In this document: positions 12,101-22,407 of the stretch, in pieces
Layout of the letters: every line of letters begins with the position of its first letter
Numbering within the stretch: the first letter of the stretch is position 1
Made by a program: the position numbers and the translations under genes
Notes under the pieces: model-generated
The model's input: the letters and a program-made list of their open reading frames with translations, nothing else
The model's database searches: none
Told to the model about the DNA's origin: nothing
NCBI GenBank assembly: GCA_950295325.1
Contig: OX485806.1
Location: 56,475,169-56,539,168, forward strand
Reading direction: 5' to 3'
Length of the DNA: 64,000 nucleotides
Origin: Polytrichum commune
Lineage: Eukaryota > Streptophyta > Polytrichopsida > Polytrichales > Polytrichaceae

Positions 12101-13382
12101 TCCATATATTCTGCAAGCCCAGACGAGCTTATTATATTCTTGTGCAACGTTACAAATCCGTGAACATCATCAGAACTTGGGCTTATCCATAAATGCATTA
12201 TCTCACTAGAGCAGAATACAACAAGAAAATTGGCTGAGGAAAGCCCTTGGTAATGCAAAACCAGAATCTATTCCCATCTAAAATACTGTTCATACATAAT
12301 TGCAATCAGCAAGATGTACCGTTTCTGCAGAAGCTCCTTTCATGCCCAGCAGTTGGTTAAAAGATGAGCCATTCGCTTTGGGAACCATCTCTGGTGTACT
12401 TGGAGTCTTGGCTGTCGTTAGAAACACCGAAGAGCATACATCACATTGGCCTTGCTCATGACAAGTGAGAAGCGTCGAGTTTATGGCACTATATATGCGT
12501 GTTCTCACACGGTTCTATCCAATAAGACCTGCGGACTCTACATCGAAGTGGCTAGAAACGGCTCACAGAGATAGCCACCATTGCAGAGCCACTCGACGTA
12601 AAAGGAACATACAGACTCCTGCCACATGGAGGCCCAAACTAAACAAATTGTGATAACTAGACAACATCTCTACATCTTTGCAACAAACTGACAGATGGGC
12701 GATGGCGTCACTAATTAGAGTACAAGGTTTCCTTGGATTCGCATACCTTCTTCAGTATCCGCCTCCATTGCCCTGATTTTTAGAGGACCTGTAAAATAAA
12801 ATTTGATGCAATTTTCACCAGTAGGGATCTGGTCATAGACAAACTTTCACACCTATGCTGCAAGTGCAATGACTTCTTGTCGACACTTATCCTAAATGGC
12901 AATGTAGTAGTACCTAGACCTGTTATTAGCCATAAGTGAGAAATTTCTCTAATTCCACACTGAAACATATAATATCCAAGTCAGCTAGCCTTTCCACACC
13001 CATACATTCCATGGAAAGGAGCACACTGAACACCAGATCTAAGAAGGACATCACCTCATGGTTGGAACTTTAACATCATTAAACACGCACAGAGCCAACT
13101 AGCACTCCCATATGATGGAGACACTTGTGAAAATAATTGCAAGTAATTTCTAGTCCCGAAGAAGTTGGAATTGAACTCACTACCTCGGCAGACACGGCGC
13201 TCTACGGTATCGTGCAATGAGAGCAACTCTCCACCGCGCAGAGCTGCAGACAAGCCACAAGAGGAGAACCGACCTCTGAAGTGCTGTGCGAGACGTTGCT
13301 TGTTCGCCACCGAAGTTGATGCAAAGCAGAAGCTGGTGAAAGCGGGTACTGAAGAGGCGGTCATCACTGTTGTAGGTGCCAT
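6160..13382 (-). CDS. CHLG: Chlorophyll synthase (chlorophyll a synthase, UbiA prenyltransferase family), 14 exons
   Basis: This is the last enzyme of chlorophyll synthesis. It joins chlorophyllide a to geranylgeranyl or phytyl diphosphate in plastid membranes. Exons, in coding order: 13382-13125, 12514-12320, 12110-12023, 11561-11476, 11119-11033, 10931-10866, 10321-10238, 10047-9986, 9413-9338, 9183-9121, 8974-8893, 8111-8035, 7555-7508, 6222-6160. All junctions are GT-AG, phases agree, and the total is 1,335 nt (444 aa). Visible landmarks are NQLLGMKGAS (139-148), the first aspartate motif NDWFDREID (212-220) followed by NEPYRPIPSG, the second motif NDFKSIEGDR (341-350), and the end ASAQPFFVFG...TSH-stop. 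The ATG follows an in-frame TGA 21 nt upstream and has context CACCATGGC. Residues 1-130 are poorly conserved and Ser/Thr/Arg-rich, as in a transit peptide, and longer than in the roughly 380-residue angiosperm enzymes I remember. Exons 3-14 are secure; exon 1 and the exon 1/2 junction (CAA|GTGTCT ... GATAG|AACC) are less certain. No inactivating change is seen. Confidence 0.95.
6223..7507 (-). other. Intron 13 of chlorophyll synthase (longest, 1,285 bp)
   Basis: The intron lies between exon 13 (ends VKYDVKYQ) and exon 14 (starts ASAQPFF). Donor is GTACTA and acceptor ends AACAG. It contains a short run of degenerate telomere-like words (CCTAATCCTAACCCCTAAAC) near 7016-7040. The other introns run from 101 to 781 bp and show no recognisable transposon. 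Confidence 0.8.
13125..13382 (-). CDS. CHLG: Exon 1 of chlorophyll synthase: putative chloroplast transit peptide
   Basis: This frame of 86 codons starts MAPTTVMTASS and is rich in Ser, Thr, Ala and Arg with few acidic residues early on, as in stromal-targeting peptides. It ends in phase 0 at CAA|GTGTCT, matching the phase of the next exon, whose frame is closed by an in-frame TAG directly upstream of its acceptor. The donor is weak (GTGTCT), so a different first exon is possible. Confidence 0.6.
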
Positions 13383-15273
13383 GGTGCTGTGTAAGTCGCT
13401 TCAATCGATGGGCTGGTTTAACCAAGGGGTGCCAGGGAGCACCACTTAAGACAATCATCGACTTTTGGACGTAGACTATTATCAGGCAGCTCGGAGCCCT
13501 AATCCTGGAGTGCGCAACTTATCCAACACCGGAGGACCTATCTCTGTACGCAGGTAAAGGGGTATCTTAGGGCCACATCACACACGAGCCAAGGGCCGTG
13601 ACCATGAGGGCTCTTGAATCGTATCCAAATTCAAAGGCTCGACCATGAGAAATGGGAAAGCTATTTTGTGTAGAAATTGACATGGTATGTATCAATTTGC
13701 ACCAAGCCTATCTTGGAGATGAGCCTGATGCACATTTCGGCAAATCAAGAATCATTATTTATAGTTTGTCATTATTTATCCGTACCCTTTATAAACATAA
13801 TCGCATTCAACAAAATATCTTACACATGAGGGATTGTACAGCCAGACTTGACATCTAAGGTTATAGGATCCTCATGTTACATATAGACATAATCTCCTCT
13901 AGAGAATTGTCGCAATCAAGATGATAAGCCCCGCTACGGATCCTAGCATACCACAAAATGATGTTGGATAATAAAGAAATTCTCTAAAGCCATTGGCATT
14001 GTTTTTTTGAAGAACTTTGCTCATTCATATCAATATTGAGCCCAAACATCTAAATCAACCAAGACTACAATCAGATCTAATTTTCTCGCATAGAACTTGA
14101 CAAAATTGGTTTTCTATCACAACAATTGATAAGGGCTATAAAAAACCAATGTTTTTTTATCGACTAATTTGATAATCCATGCCTATCCATTAAGTTATTG
14201 AATTCAAAGAGTCATGCTGCCTCGTAATAAATTATACTTATGCAATTATGGTTTGACGGTTTGAACAAGACATTAAGCCAACCCATCCGATTTCAGATGA
14301 TATCATGGCATAGTTCAATGGTTACTAAGTGTTTTGGTTTACAATTGCTCAAACGCACTAAGAATTCCGTAATTTAGTTAGTGAAAACCTCAACATGTGC
14401 TCCACACCGTAGTAAAACATGTCAATATAAGTTGTAATGGCCAACTAGGGATTTCATAATACATCACATTTGTGACAACAACGTGGCGTTGGACCAAAAT
14501 ATATCATGTCAGAGGAGGATAATATCTAGGGGTAAATTGATGAGGTCAATCCTTTGGTTGACTATTATTTTCTAGTCGCCATGGTAATTGACTATAAAAT
14601 AATAACTAACACAATAATCTATTGCAAACAAACAAATTAAAAAAATCAAGGCCAATAGACCTTATTAGCTATGAAATCAAATGGTCTTTTAGGATTTTTT
14701 TTGGTATTTTAATTTTTTGATTTAGCAAAAGATTGAAATAGTCAATTGCTCAAACTTAATTATTGTAATTGACTAAGAGCAGTTGATCAAGAATAATCGA
14801 CTTCTAAGAAAAACCAAAAAATAAAGTCAACAATTTTTTTGATAAAAATTGGATGGTTAGAACTTATATCTAGCAAGATCTCATGGTCTCGGGGGGTCAC
14901 TCCCTCTTATATTAATGCATACACGTGCGCACAAGACTTATTTATCGAGGGGCTATCTACCTTGTAGAAAACAATACAAGGTATTTTTCAAAATGAAGGT
15001 AAATGCTTGTATTTTAGTACACCCTATCAATAATTATTATTTTGGGGGGGAATCATTTTAAAATACCCTATTTTACTTATATTGCCAAAGAAAACTAGGA
15101 AAAAAAATTGCAATTCAAACAACGCGCTAAAATTTTCCCTCCCGGCACATAGGTAGAGAACATTAAATCCACATTGGATACGTTCGTTCAATATTGTTCA
15201 AGCCAACCAACCTGTGAAGGCATCCATCCAAGATTTTTCAACAAAAATTTACCTTTTCTCATCCAATAGCACA
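13383..15273. other. Upstream region of the chlorophyll synthase gene and AT-rich DNA
   Basis: The first 250 bp or so should hold the promoter and 5' untranslated region of the minus-strand gene. I could not define a TATA box or light-response element with confidence. From about 13650 the DNA becomes AT-rich with only short frames. Nothing else is recognised. Confidence 0.4.
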
Positions 15274-15407
15274 AACCCTACCCTAGACCCGCAACCCCTA
15301 GTAATTGTTTCCACGTTATTTTACATCTACTAATTAAATAAAAGAGGCCATTATAGGTGATGGTGTTTTACATGTAAACATGTTTCATTATTTTAAAATC
15401 CTCTTTA

Positions 15408-15460
15408 TTATATATATATATCTATATCTATATCTATATATATCTATACACACACACATA
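15408..15460. repeat. Compound AT/TC/CA microsatellite
   Basis: (TA)n, then TCTATA units, then (CA)n. The mirror run at 63818-63867 is 2 bp shorter in its TA part, one of the few differences between the arms. Confidence 0.85.
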
Positions 15461-17462
15461 ATAATTATCTACAATGAATATTAGACCTTATTTTTTATTG
15501 CATGTTATTTCTACAATTTTTGCCCCTAAACCCCCGAGCTTATAGTCTAAATTTTTTTTTATGTTTTGGAATTTTTAATATTTAAAACGAGTATGTTCAT
15601 CTATTGCACCAAAGAGGATTGTTGGCCAAGCCTAAGGACTATACATCATGCTAGATACGGAATAGCGGTCCATTTATCTAACAAAATTTAGCTATTTAAT
15701 GTGATATTTTATCCTTATTTATTACAAAAATTGAGTAAAAAAATATTTCATGTTACAATTTGTGCAGAGTTGATAAATCTTCTTGCACATCACCAATAAT
15801 TTTGAACTTGTTAGACCTTTTATCCAACTGACGTGAGTGTCCTTCGCTAGCACAACTCATCAATGTAAGATAGGCAATTGCATACCAACCTGAAACGACC
15901 TCCCAATCATCATCGTGCTATCTAACATGGGTTAAATCTTCCTCTATAGGGCTGGGATTGTGTGAGATATCATCTACATCCAGGTTGGTCAAGCATATTG
16001 TAGTTTAGTTTTTTGGTTTCAAAAGAACCCGGGGAAACACTCAGGGAAGATTCAAAAGGTGATTTTGGTATCATCTAGGTGTCACATATAAGTTTTATTA
16101 GGAAAAATACAAGGTTATTTCACTTTATTTATGGTTTTGAATATCAATTAGATCATGATTGAGGATTGAAAATTAAAATCTCTTCGCGTCAATACATCCA
16201 ATAGGGGCAGTCACTCATCTCACTCTAATTACCTAGGCAATAGTATGGCAGTGAGTTCATTTTCACTAGACCAAGTGCGGTGTAGAAGCATAAGCACAAC
16301 CATAGCCAATTGTCTCGCATGTAGTAACACGTTTGCATATAATAACCAAGGCCAAGGGCACTTTGGAGAAGCAATGGTATGGTCTTAATTAGTCATTTTT
16401 AGTGGAACTTAAATGGGCAATTCAATCATCTTTATAGGATTGCCAAAAAAATTATTATAAATTATTATAATTATATTGTATGACCATTGTCTTTATCGTA
16501 ATCATGTCCCTTGTGAATCACAATACTTAAAATCACTTTAATGCACTAATTATGGTCATCTCATATTAAAGACCTTTGTTTAGGTTGAGGCTTACGTGAT
16601 CATAGCCTCTCACAACTCTCAAGCTTCTCGGAAATGCTTGGAAGATTATGGTCTCGTTTGACCTTTCAATGATCTCTTCAAACTATTGACCTCTAGCCTT
16701 CATTCTCCTCTCAAGAATGTTTATAGTAGATTGGCCCATGGCATGCACTCCTTTAGACAATATATAATACTAGAAGCAGAGATGCGTCATATTTGCAAAT
16801 TAGTAATTTTTATTATTTCTTGATTGCCTTGCAATTGCGCCATCAACTATAATGGAGAGTATGGATTACGTGGACTCACGAGTTCTTAACCTGGAGGCAT
16901 TTTTAGTTGAATCAGTCGGCGTTGATGATTATCTAAACACCACGTACCCCTTAGAAATTCTTTGTAATATTTTCCTACATCTTTGAGTGCCATTTTTTTG
17001 AGGATAGGTTATCAACTCAAATTTGTGGTGAGTAACTTCCATGTACATCCTGGCGTTGAAGGATAAAATTCACCACACAAAATTATAGCCGGACCTTCAT
17101 TCTTTAAATTAAGTATGTGTGTAATTAGGAAATAAGCACATACAATTAAACATTCACAAGTTTGAAATTTCTCAAGCTATCGCCATTTCACATCCGACTT
17201 GAATATAAATATTACCACAGACAATTGATTCAATCGTGGCTGCTACGAAGTTAAGAGTTTTAATATTATATTTGTGGTCAAACAATAGTTCATAGAATCA
17301 GACCCAGACAATCTGATTATAAAGTTAGATTTGAGTCCAAGATAATTTCAACTTCAATGTCAAATCAGTCCTTAATCCGTGAACTTTCAAAAGGTTACTG
17401 TCCTTCGCACAAAATCTCTCACAAGGTCTTCCCTAACCCTCCCTCTTTTCACATCCTCAAGG
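15461..17462. other. AT-rich arm DNA, nothing recognised
   Basis: Only short frames occur and no family is recognised. The mirror stretch is 61814-63817. Confidence 0.5.
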
Positions 17463-17487
17463 ATATATATATATATATATATATATA
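17463..17487. repeat. (AT)n microsatellite, 25 bp
   Basis: Uninterrupted AT dinucleotides between GG and CCC. The mirror copy at 61791-61813 has 23 bp, so one repeat unit differs between the arms. Confidence 0.9.
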
Positions 17488-17727
17488 CCCCTAAGGAATG
17501 CAACTTCTCATATCATACTCTAGCCTTCACAATTCCGACTTTCTCTATATTCTAGGCTATGGCCCTCATTTAGCACATGGCAATTTAAATAACTAGTTCT
17601 TCAAACCCTTTTTAAACTTCATTTCCTATTCAATACAAACATCAGAAAAAATTTATTACACATACCCTGTGCACCAATTCTACTCATACTTTTGGAACAA
17701 CAATCTACATTTAGCAAGCTTGCAAGT

Positions 17728-18871
17728 GAGTTTGTCTGACTCCATTAATTGATGTAGAGTTCAATTACCTTCATTTGTTCATAGGGTTGATCGTATTGTA
17801 GTGATTTAGAGCGTTGTCCGGATTAAGATGATTAAAGTATCTAATTTCTTTGTTGTTTGTTGTTATCTTCTTTTGTTATTTTGGTGGATGTCTTTGTTCT
17901 CCTTTTAAAAGCTCCTCTACCTTGTATGCATCATGATGGATTTTTAAATATAACTTAAAAGTCTTTTTTTATTGTAATGAACTATTTTCTTGGTGATATC
18001 TTCTCAAGTAGTCATGTCCAACCAAGAATTGTTTCTAATATATCAACTTGATTGTTTGTAATTCTCTTCTTGTGTTGAACTTTTGCATGTACCATTGTTG
18101 TCTCTCTAAGCTCAAGTATTACTTCTAAGCATTGATCTAGATCTTGTTCACTTTCCCTTGTGCGTTGCAGTGTTGTAACTTCTTCATGTGCCGCAGTTGC
18201 CTCTTTTAGCTCAAGTGTTACTTCTAAACATTGATCTACATCATGTCAACTACTCCTCGTATGTTGTAGCATTGTATCGTCTTCATAGGCTGCAGTTGTT
18301 TTTTTTCTTTTTTTCTAGTAGTTAGTTCAATTTTTTTTCAGGTAGCTAAGTATCTTAAGTAACCAAGTTGCCAAGTATGAAGTTCCCTATTATCTTTGAT
18401 CGGTAATTAACCAAGTAACCAAGTAAAAAGTTTCATTTTCTCTTCTAAGTATCTTAAGTAACCAAGTCACTAAGTAAAAAGTTAATTTCTCCTCCAAATT
18501 GCTTTGTTGCCAAATAACCAAGTTACCAAATAACAGGTTTCCTTTTGGTAACAAGTAACTAAGTGTCCAAGTAACTAAATAACCTTTCATTCCAAAAAAA
18601 TCTTTTTTTTGAGTCTTCTTTCTAGTCCCCCAATTGTTAGTCTTTGTTATCAGAACATCTTTCTGTTGAAACATGTGTAGATAGCAACTTACCAATAATA
18701 AAGTTTTTGTTGGATATTTTTTTATCTTGTAGAAAAAGATCTCCTCTCTACATGGGTGGTAATGCCTCCACTAACTTCCCATTTTCCTCTTCAATTCTTG
18801 AAGAAGCATCTTTGAGTCATTCTCTTGAATTTAGTAATTCCTCTCAATTTTTCAATCCCTCTTATAAATAA
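17728..18871 (-). mobile_element. Mirror copy of the coiled-coil/TTACTTGG repeat family
   Basis: Reverse complement of 60407-61550, where the family is described. Here the 99-bp tandem lies at 18001-18297 and the TTACTTGG-rich stretch at about 18333-18585, both reading on the minus strand. Confidence 0.6.
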
Positions 18872-20039
18872 TCTTTTTTTCATACAACGACATTTGGAAC
18901 CTCAACTATATGTGGTACGGTCTACATTTTAGCACAGTCACAAAAATTGTATTACAGTCTTTGCTATAATTGAATTACAATATGTTTCTAGTGTAGCTTC
19001 TTAATGTATGAACAATCAACTATAAATAGCCTCGATATATTTTTGTGCAATCCTTGTATCTTAGCTCTTGTTTTAAATGGATTACAATATATTTGTGGTG
19101 TGGCTGTTAATTCTAAGGATGTTCAGATGAAACAACCACAAACTATTTTTAAAACAGGATTAATACAATTATGATATTGTCAACATAATTATATACTCAA
19201 TTTCATCATAACAAAAATCACGTCATGACACCTTTTATATGCATACCACTAGTTGTATTTAATTTCCTCAGGCAATCAATCATAATTATGAACGTAGATA
19301 ACGTAGGTTCAATAATCATTATAATATGAAGAATGTTAGCAAAGTGAAATAAATATGCAAGGAATTAATTATGATTTGGTTTATATTAAGAACTTGATTA
19401 GATCTAGACTCATAAGGATTTTGATATAGGAAGATACATGTGTTTGATTATTAAACGTCCTTGCATGCAACCCATTACATTCTCATTCCAATAATCTTAA
19501 ATTTTTTCTTCCTCTGAATGATTTCCTTGATGTCTTCAATATTTCCTTTCTCTCAATCGGCGTGCTTTATATTTCCACAAGTCTCTCAATTGCCCAACCC
19601 CACTTACCAACTTTGTAATGCATATATTCTCACCTCATGTGAGCTCCTATAGTCTCTCATTACACAATTACCTTTCAACACCTATAGTTTCTCTTACCAC
19701 ATGTACATATCTATAATTCATTCCCCACACATTTGTTTTTCAATTTTTACAAATTTCTCATTTTTGTAAATTTTATTTATCTCTCCCAATTACTTTCAAT
19801 GTTTGACTTATGAGTATATGTCACCTCATGTGAATTTTGATTCAGCATTCGTCAAATTTCTCAATCATAATTAACTTGATGATGTCTATGTTATCAATTA
19901 CTTTGCATCTACCTCGAATAATTAAGAAAAAAATTTGAGCTTACAACTCTCGTATTCCAAAATGGTAAAGATACAAAGGACCTAGCTTTTATGTAGCCTA
20001 TCGTCGTGAATAAAATGTGCTAAGACTAATCCTAACTAT
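18872..20039. other. AT-rich arm DNA, nothing recognised
   Basis: No gene, RNA or clear repeat is seen. The mirror stretch is 59239-60406. Confidence 0.5.
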
Positions 20040-20300
20040 ATATATAGTGGAAGATGTTGCCTAACATGTACCATTCTCTTGATTTGTCAAAAAAAAAATC
20101 TTCTAAGAATTTGAAAAATACTTCTTTAAATCTTGAAAAAGGGCATCCATATCCTTCATCTTTTAAATGTGGTAGATTTTCATATAAGATCTATCCATAC
20201 ATATCTAGGTTTGGAGTAATTTTAAAAATAATCCAAGAAATAGTTTATTGGTCTTCATTGCCTTCCACCTTCCATTACCTTTTCTTAGGTGGCCCATGAA
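20040..20300 (+). mobile_element. Retrotransposon LTR-like fragment
   Basis: The order of words here (CCTAACATGT, then TTCTAAGAA, AAATGTGGTAGAT, a TAGGT(A/T)TGGA block, and CTTCCACC...AGGTGGCC) is shared with 32384-32680 in the spacer, in the same orientation. The spacer copy lies just before a Ty3-type gag relic, so an LTR or leader fragment is likely. Mirror copy: 58978-59238. Confidence 0.45.
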
Positions 20301-20780
20301 TTATCTAAATGGCATAGATTTGACTAAGTCAAGTTTGAGTTTCACTATACTTTTAAAATGGTCTTACTACTTAATTTTGGTGATTTGTAGGTAGCTAACT
20401 AATGCAAATAGCCCACTTAATTCAATAATGACTCACTAATTGGTGGGTACTAGTGTAATGGCTTACTAACGACTCACTAAATGGGTGGCTAGTAGTATAA
20501 TGACTCCATTAATTGGCTCATGGTTCACTAGTGGTCCCATACCTTACTTTGCCTGGGAACACCCTCGGGATATCCGTCATAGGATTTGGTTTAAGGCCGG
20601 GTGATACCCTCAGGGTACCCGACATCGGTTTTGTTTAGGAGGGGCTGCATAATACCATCGGGAGACCTAGCCTTACCATCACGATTGGTGACTTAAATAC
20701 TCAACTCCCCCCCCCTAGTGTCGTTGTCTGCCTTCTTTTGTTTTTGTTTTTGGACGCTGCTCTCCAAGGCGGTTTTCATG

Positions 20781-21275
20781 CTTAAATTTCTCTTCTTGCT
20801 TGTGCTAGTTTCTTTGCTTTGACATCTTTTAAGCTTTGTTGGATTTCCTCTGCTAACAATCTCACCCTGGCTTATTCTTGTTGGTTTCCCCAGCTCGTTC
20901 ATGTTGGTTTTGTTGATTTCCTCGCACTGGCTTCTCTGACCTTGCTCTAGCTTACTCGTACCGATCTCCCTAATCTTGCCTTGGTTCTTTATGTTGTTTT
21001 TCTCCAATCTCGCCTTGGCTTACTTTTGTTGGTTTTTCCAGCCTTGTTCATGTTGGTTTAATTGATTTCCTTGCGCTTGCCTCCTTGATCCTTGCTTTGG
21101 CTTCTCTAACCTTGCTCTAGTTTATTCTTTCCAATATCCCCAATCTTGCCTTGGCTCTTTATGTTGTTTTTCTCCAATCTCGCCCTGGCTTATTCTTGCT
21201 AGTTTCTCCAACCTCGCTCATGTTGGTTTATTTGATTTCTTTGCATTGGCCTTTTTGATCTCTAATTTTTAACCT
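20781..21275. repeat. Degenerate tandem repeat, about 170-bp period
   Basis: The phrase TTTATGTTGTTTTTCTCC recurs with a 170-bp shift (ATGTTGTTTT at 20991 and 21161). AATCTC(A/G)CC(C/T)TGGCTTA occurs at 20858, 21006 and 21176, the first interval being 22 bp short. On the minus strand the repeat reads as a Lys/Glu/Asn-rich frame without a known domain. Mirror copy: 58003-58497. Confidence 0.7.
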
Positions 21276-21477
21276 TCATAATGTTGATTACCTAATATCT
21301 GTCAACAATAACTTATTTAATGTTGATTTCTAACATTTTAGGGTTTAGGTTTTTTTGACTATATTACTAATTCACTTATTGTTGATATTCAACTTTCAAC
21401 TGACATGATGCTCATTTTTCTAACCCCTTAACCATAATGCTCTCTATGGCATCAATTTCTAAATTCTCTTTTTCCGA

Positions 21478-21848
21478 ATTCATTCACTCGAAGGCCCATG
21501 AATTGATGTGAACAAATACTTAAGAGGTTGGTGGTTAGTAACTAAAGTAAATTTTTGGCCACGTAAGTAAAGCCAAAATTGAGCGATGGCCCAAACAACA
21601 ACCAAAGTTTCTCCTTCATAAGATGGACAAGTTGATTATGCGTTGTTGTTACCACTTGATGCATAAAAATCACGTATTTTTAATCTCCATCATCCTTTTG
21701 AGTTAAGCGTACCCCCGTGTCTAAGGCACTCCAATCAGTGTGCAATTCAAAGGTCTTGGTAAAATTTGGACATCAAAGAATTGGAAAATTACCCAACTTG
21801 TCCTTCATTGTCTCGGAGGTTGGATTTCTCTCATGTTTTGTCATAATG
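21478..21848 (-). pseudogene. Mirror copy of the Ty3/gypsy RNase H relic
   Basis: Reverse complement of 57430-57800, with the same frameshifts and stops. Confidence 0.75.
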
Positions 21849-22115
21849 ATGGGTTTTGACATCATAAGCTATATTTATATTTCTATAGGTTGGCTTCCCA
21901 AATCTAAGTGGCTCTTAATTGTCTTACGAGTTGTTTCTTGGTGCTGACCTTTTGCATGTTGGTCCTCATCCACTACCTGAGTTTGTCTACCATTTTCCAC
22001 ACTATTATTACCACTTAGCTTCTAATGATTACCGGTTTTTGAAATGGTACATGCTTGTATATTTGGGTTGTCCTCCCTCCCATGATCTAGATCATTACCT
22101 CCGAGCAATGCATTG

Positions 22116-22139
22116 ATTAAAACCCGATAGGGTTTTAAT
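22116..22139. repeat. 10-bp perfect hairpin (mirror copy)
   Basis: ATTAAAACCC and GGGTTTTAAT separated by 4 bases. Mirror of 57139-57162. Confidence 0.5.
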
Positions 22140-22407
22140 TTGTTGTTGTTACTTGGTACATGTTTAGGATCAGACAATGTTTCACAACCAATAGCACCAT
22201 GTTATTAGGCAGGAGGAATTGAACCTTAAAGGAAGCTATCCGTCAAATTCGTAATTTGCATGGATGATCTTTGGCACCTTTAGGAAACTAAACAACATGG
22301 TTACCCATCTAGAATTGTTTGGATCGGTAGTGGTCCTGACTCTAATGGTCACATTCTCATCAGCGACAAAATTGTTCATGCTAAGTTGTTAATCAATTTT
22401 CATCCAA

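Noticed and set aside
13165-13449. Plus-strand frame opposite exon 1 of chlorophyll synthase
   Set aside because: It lies antisense to a better-supported coding exon and resembles no known protein.
15268-15300. AACCCTACCCTAGACCC near the outer edge of the left arm, resembling telomere repeats
   Set aside because: Only two imperfect units, and position 15274 is set by the window end rather than by a real breakpoint.
18390-18695. 101-codon minus-strand frame with repeated YLVTW strings
   Set aside because: The apparent protein repeat is a direct translation of the TTACTTGG nucleotide array. No sign that it was selected as protein.
20858-21190. CRISPR-like regular repeats
   Set aside because: The units are adjacent and degenerate with no unique spacers, and the DNA is nuclear plant sequence.
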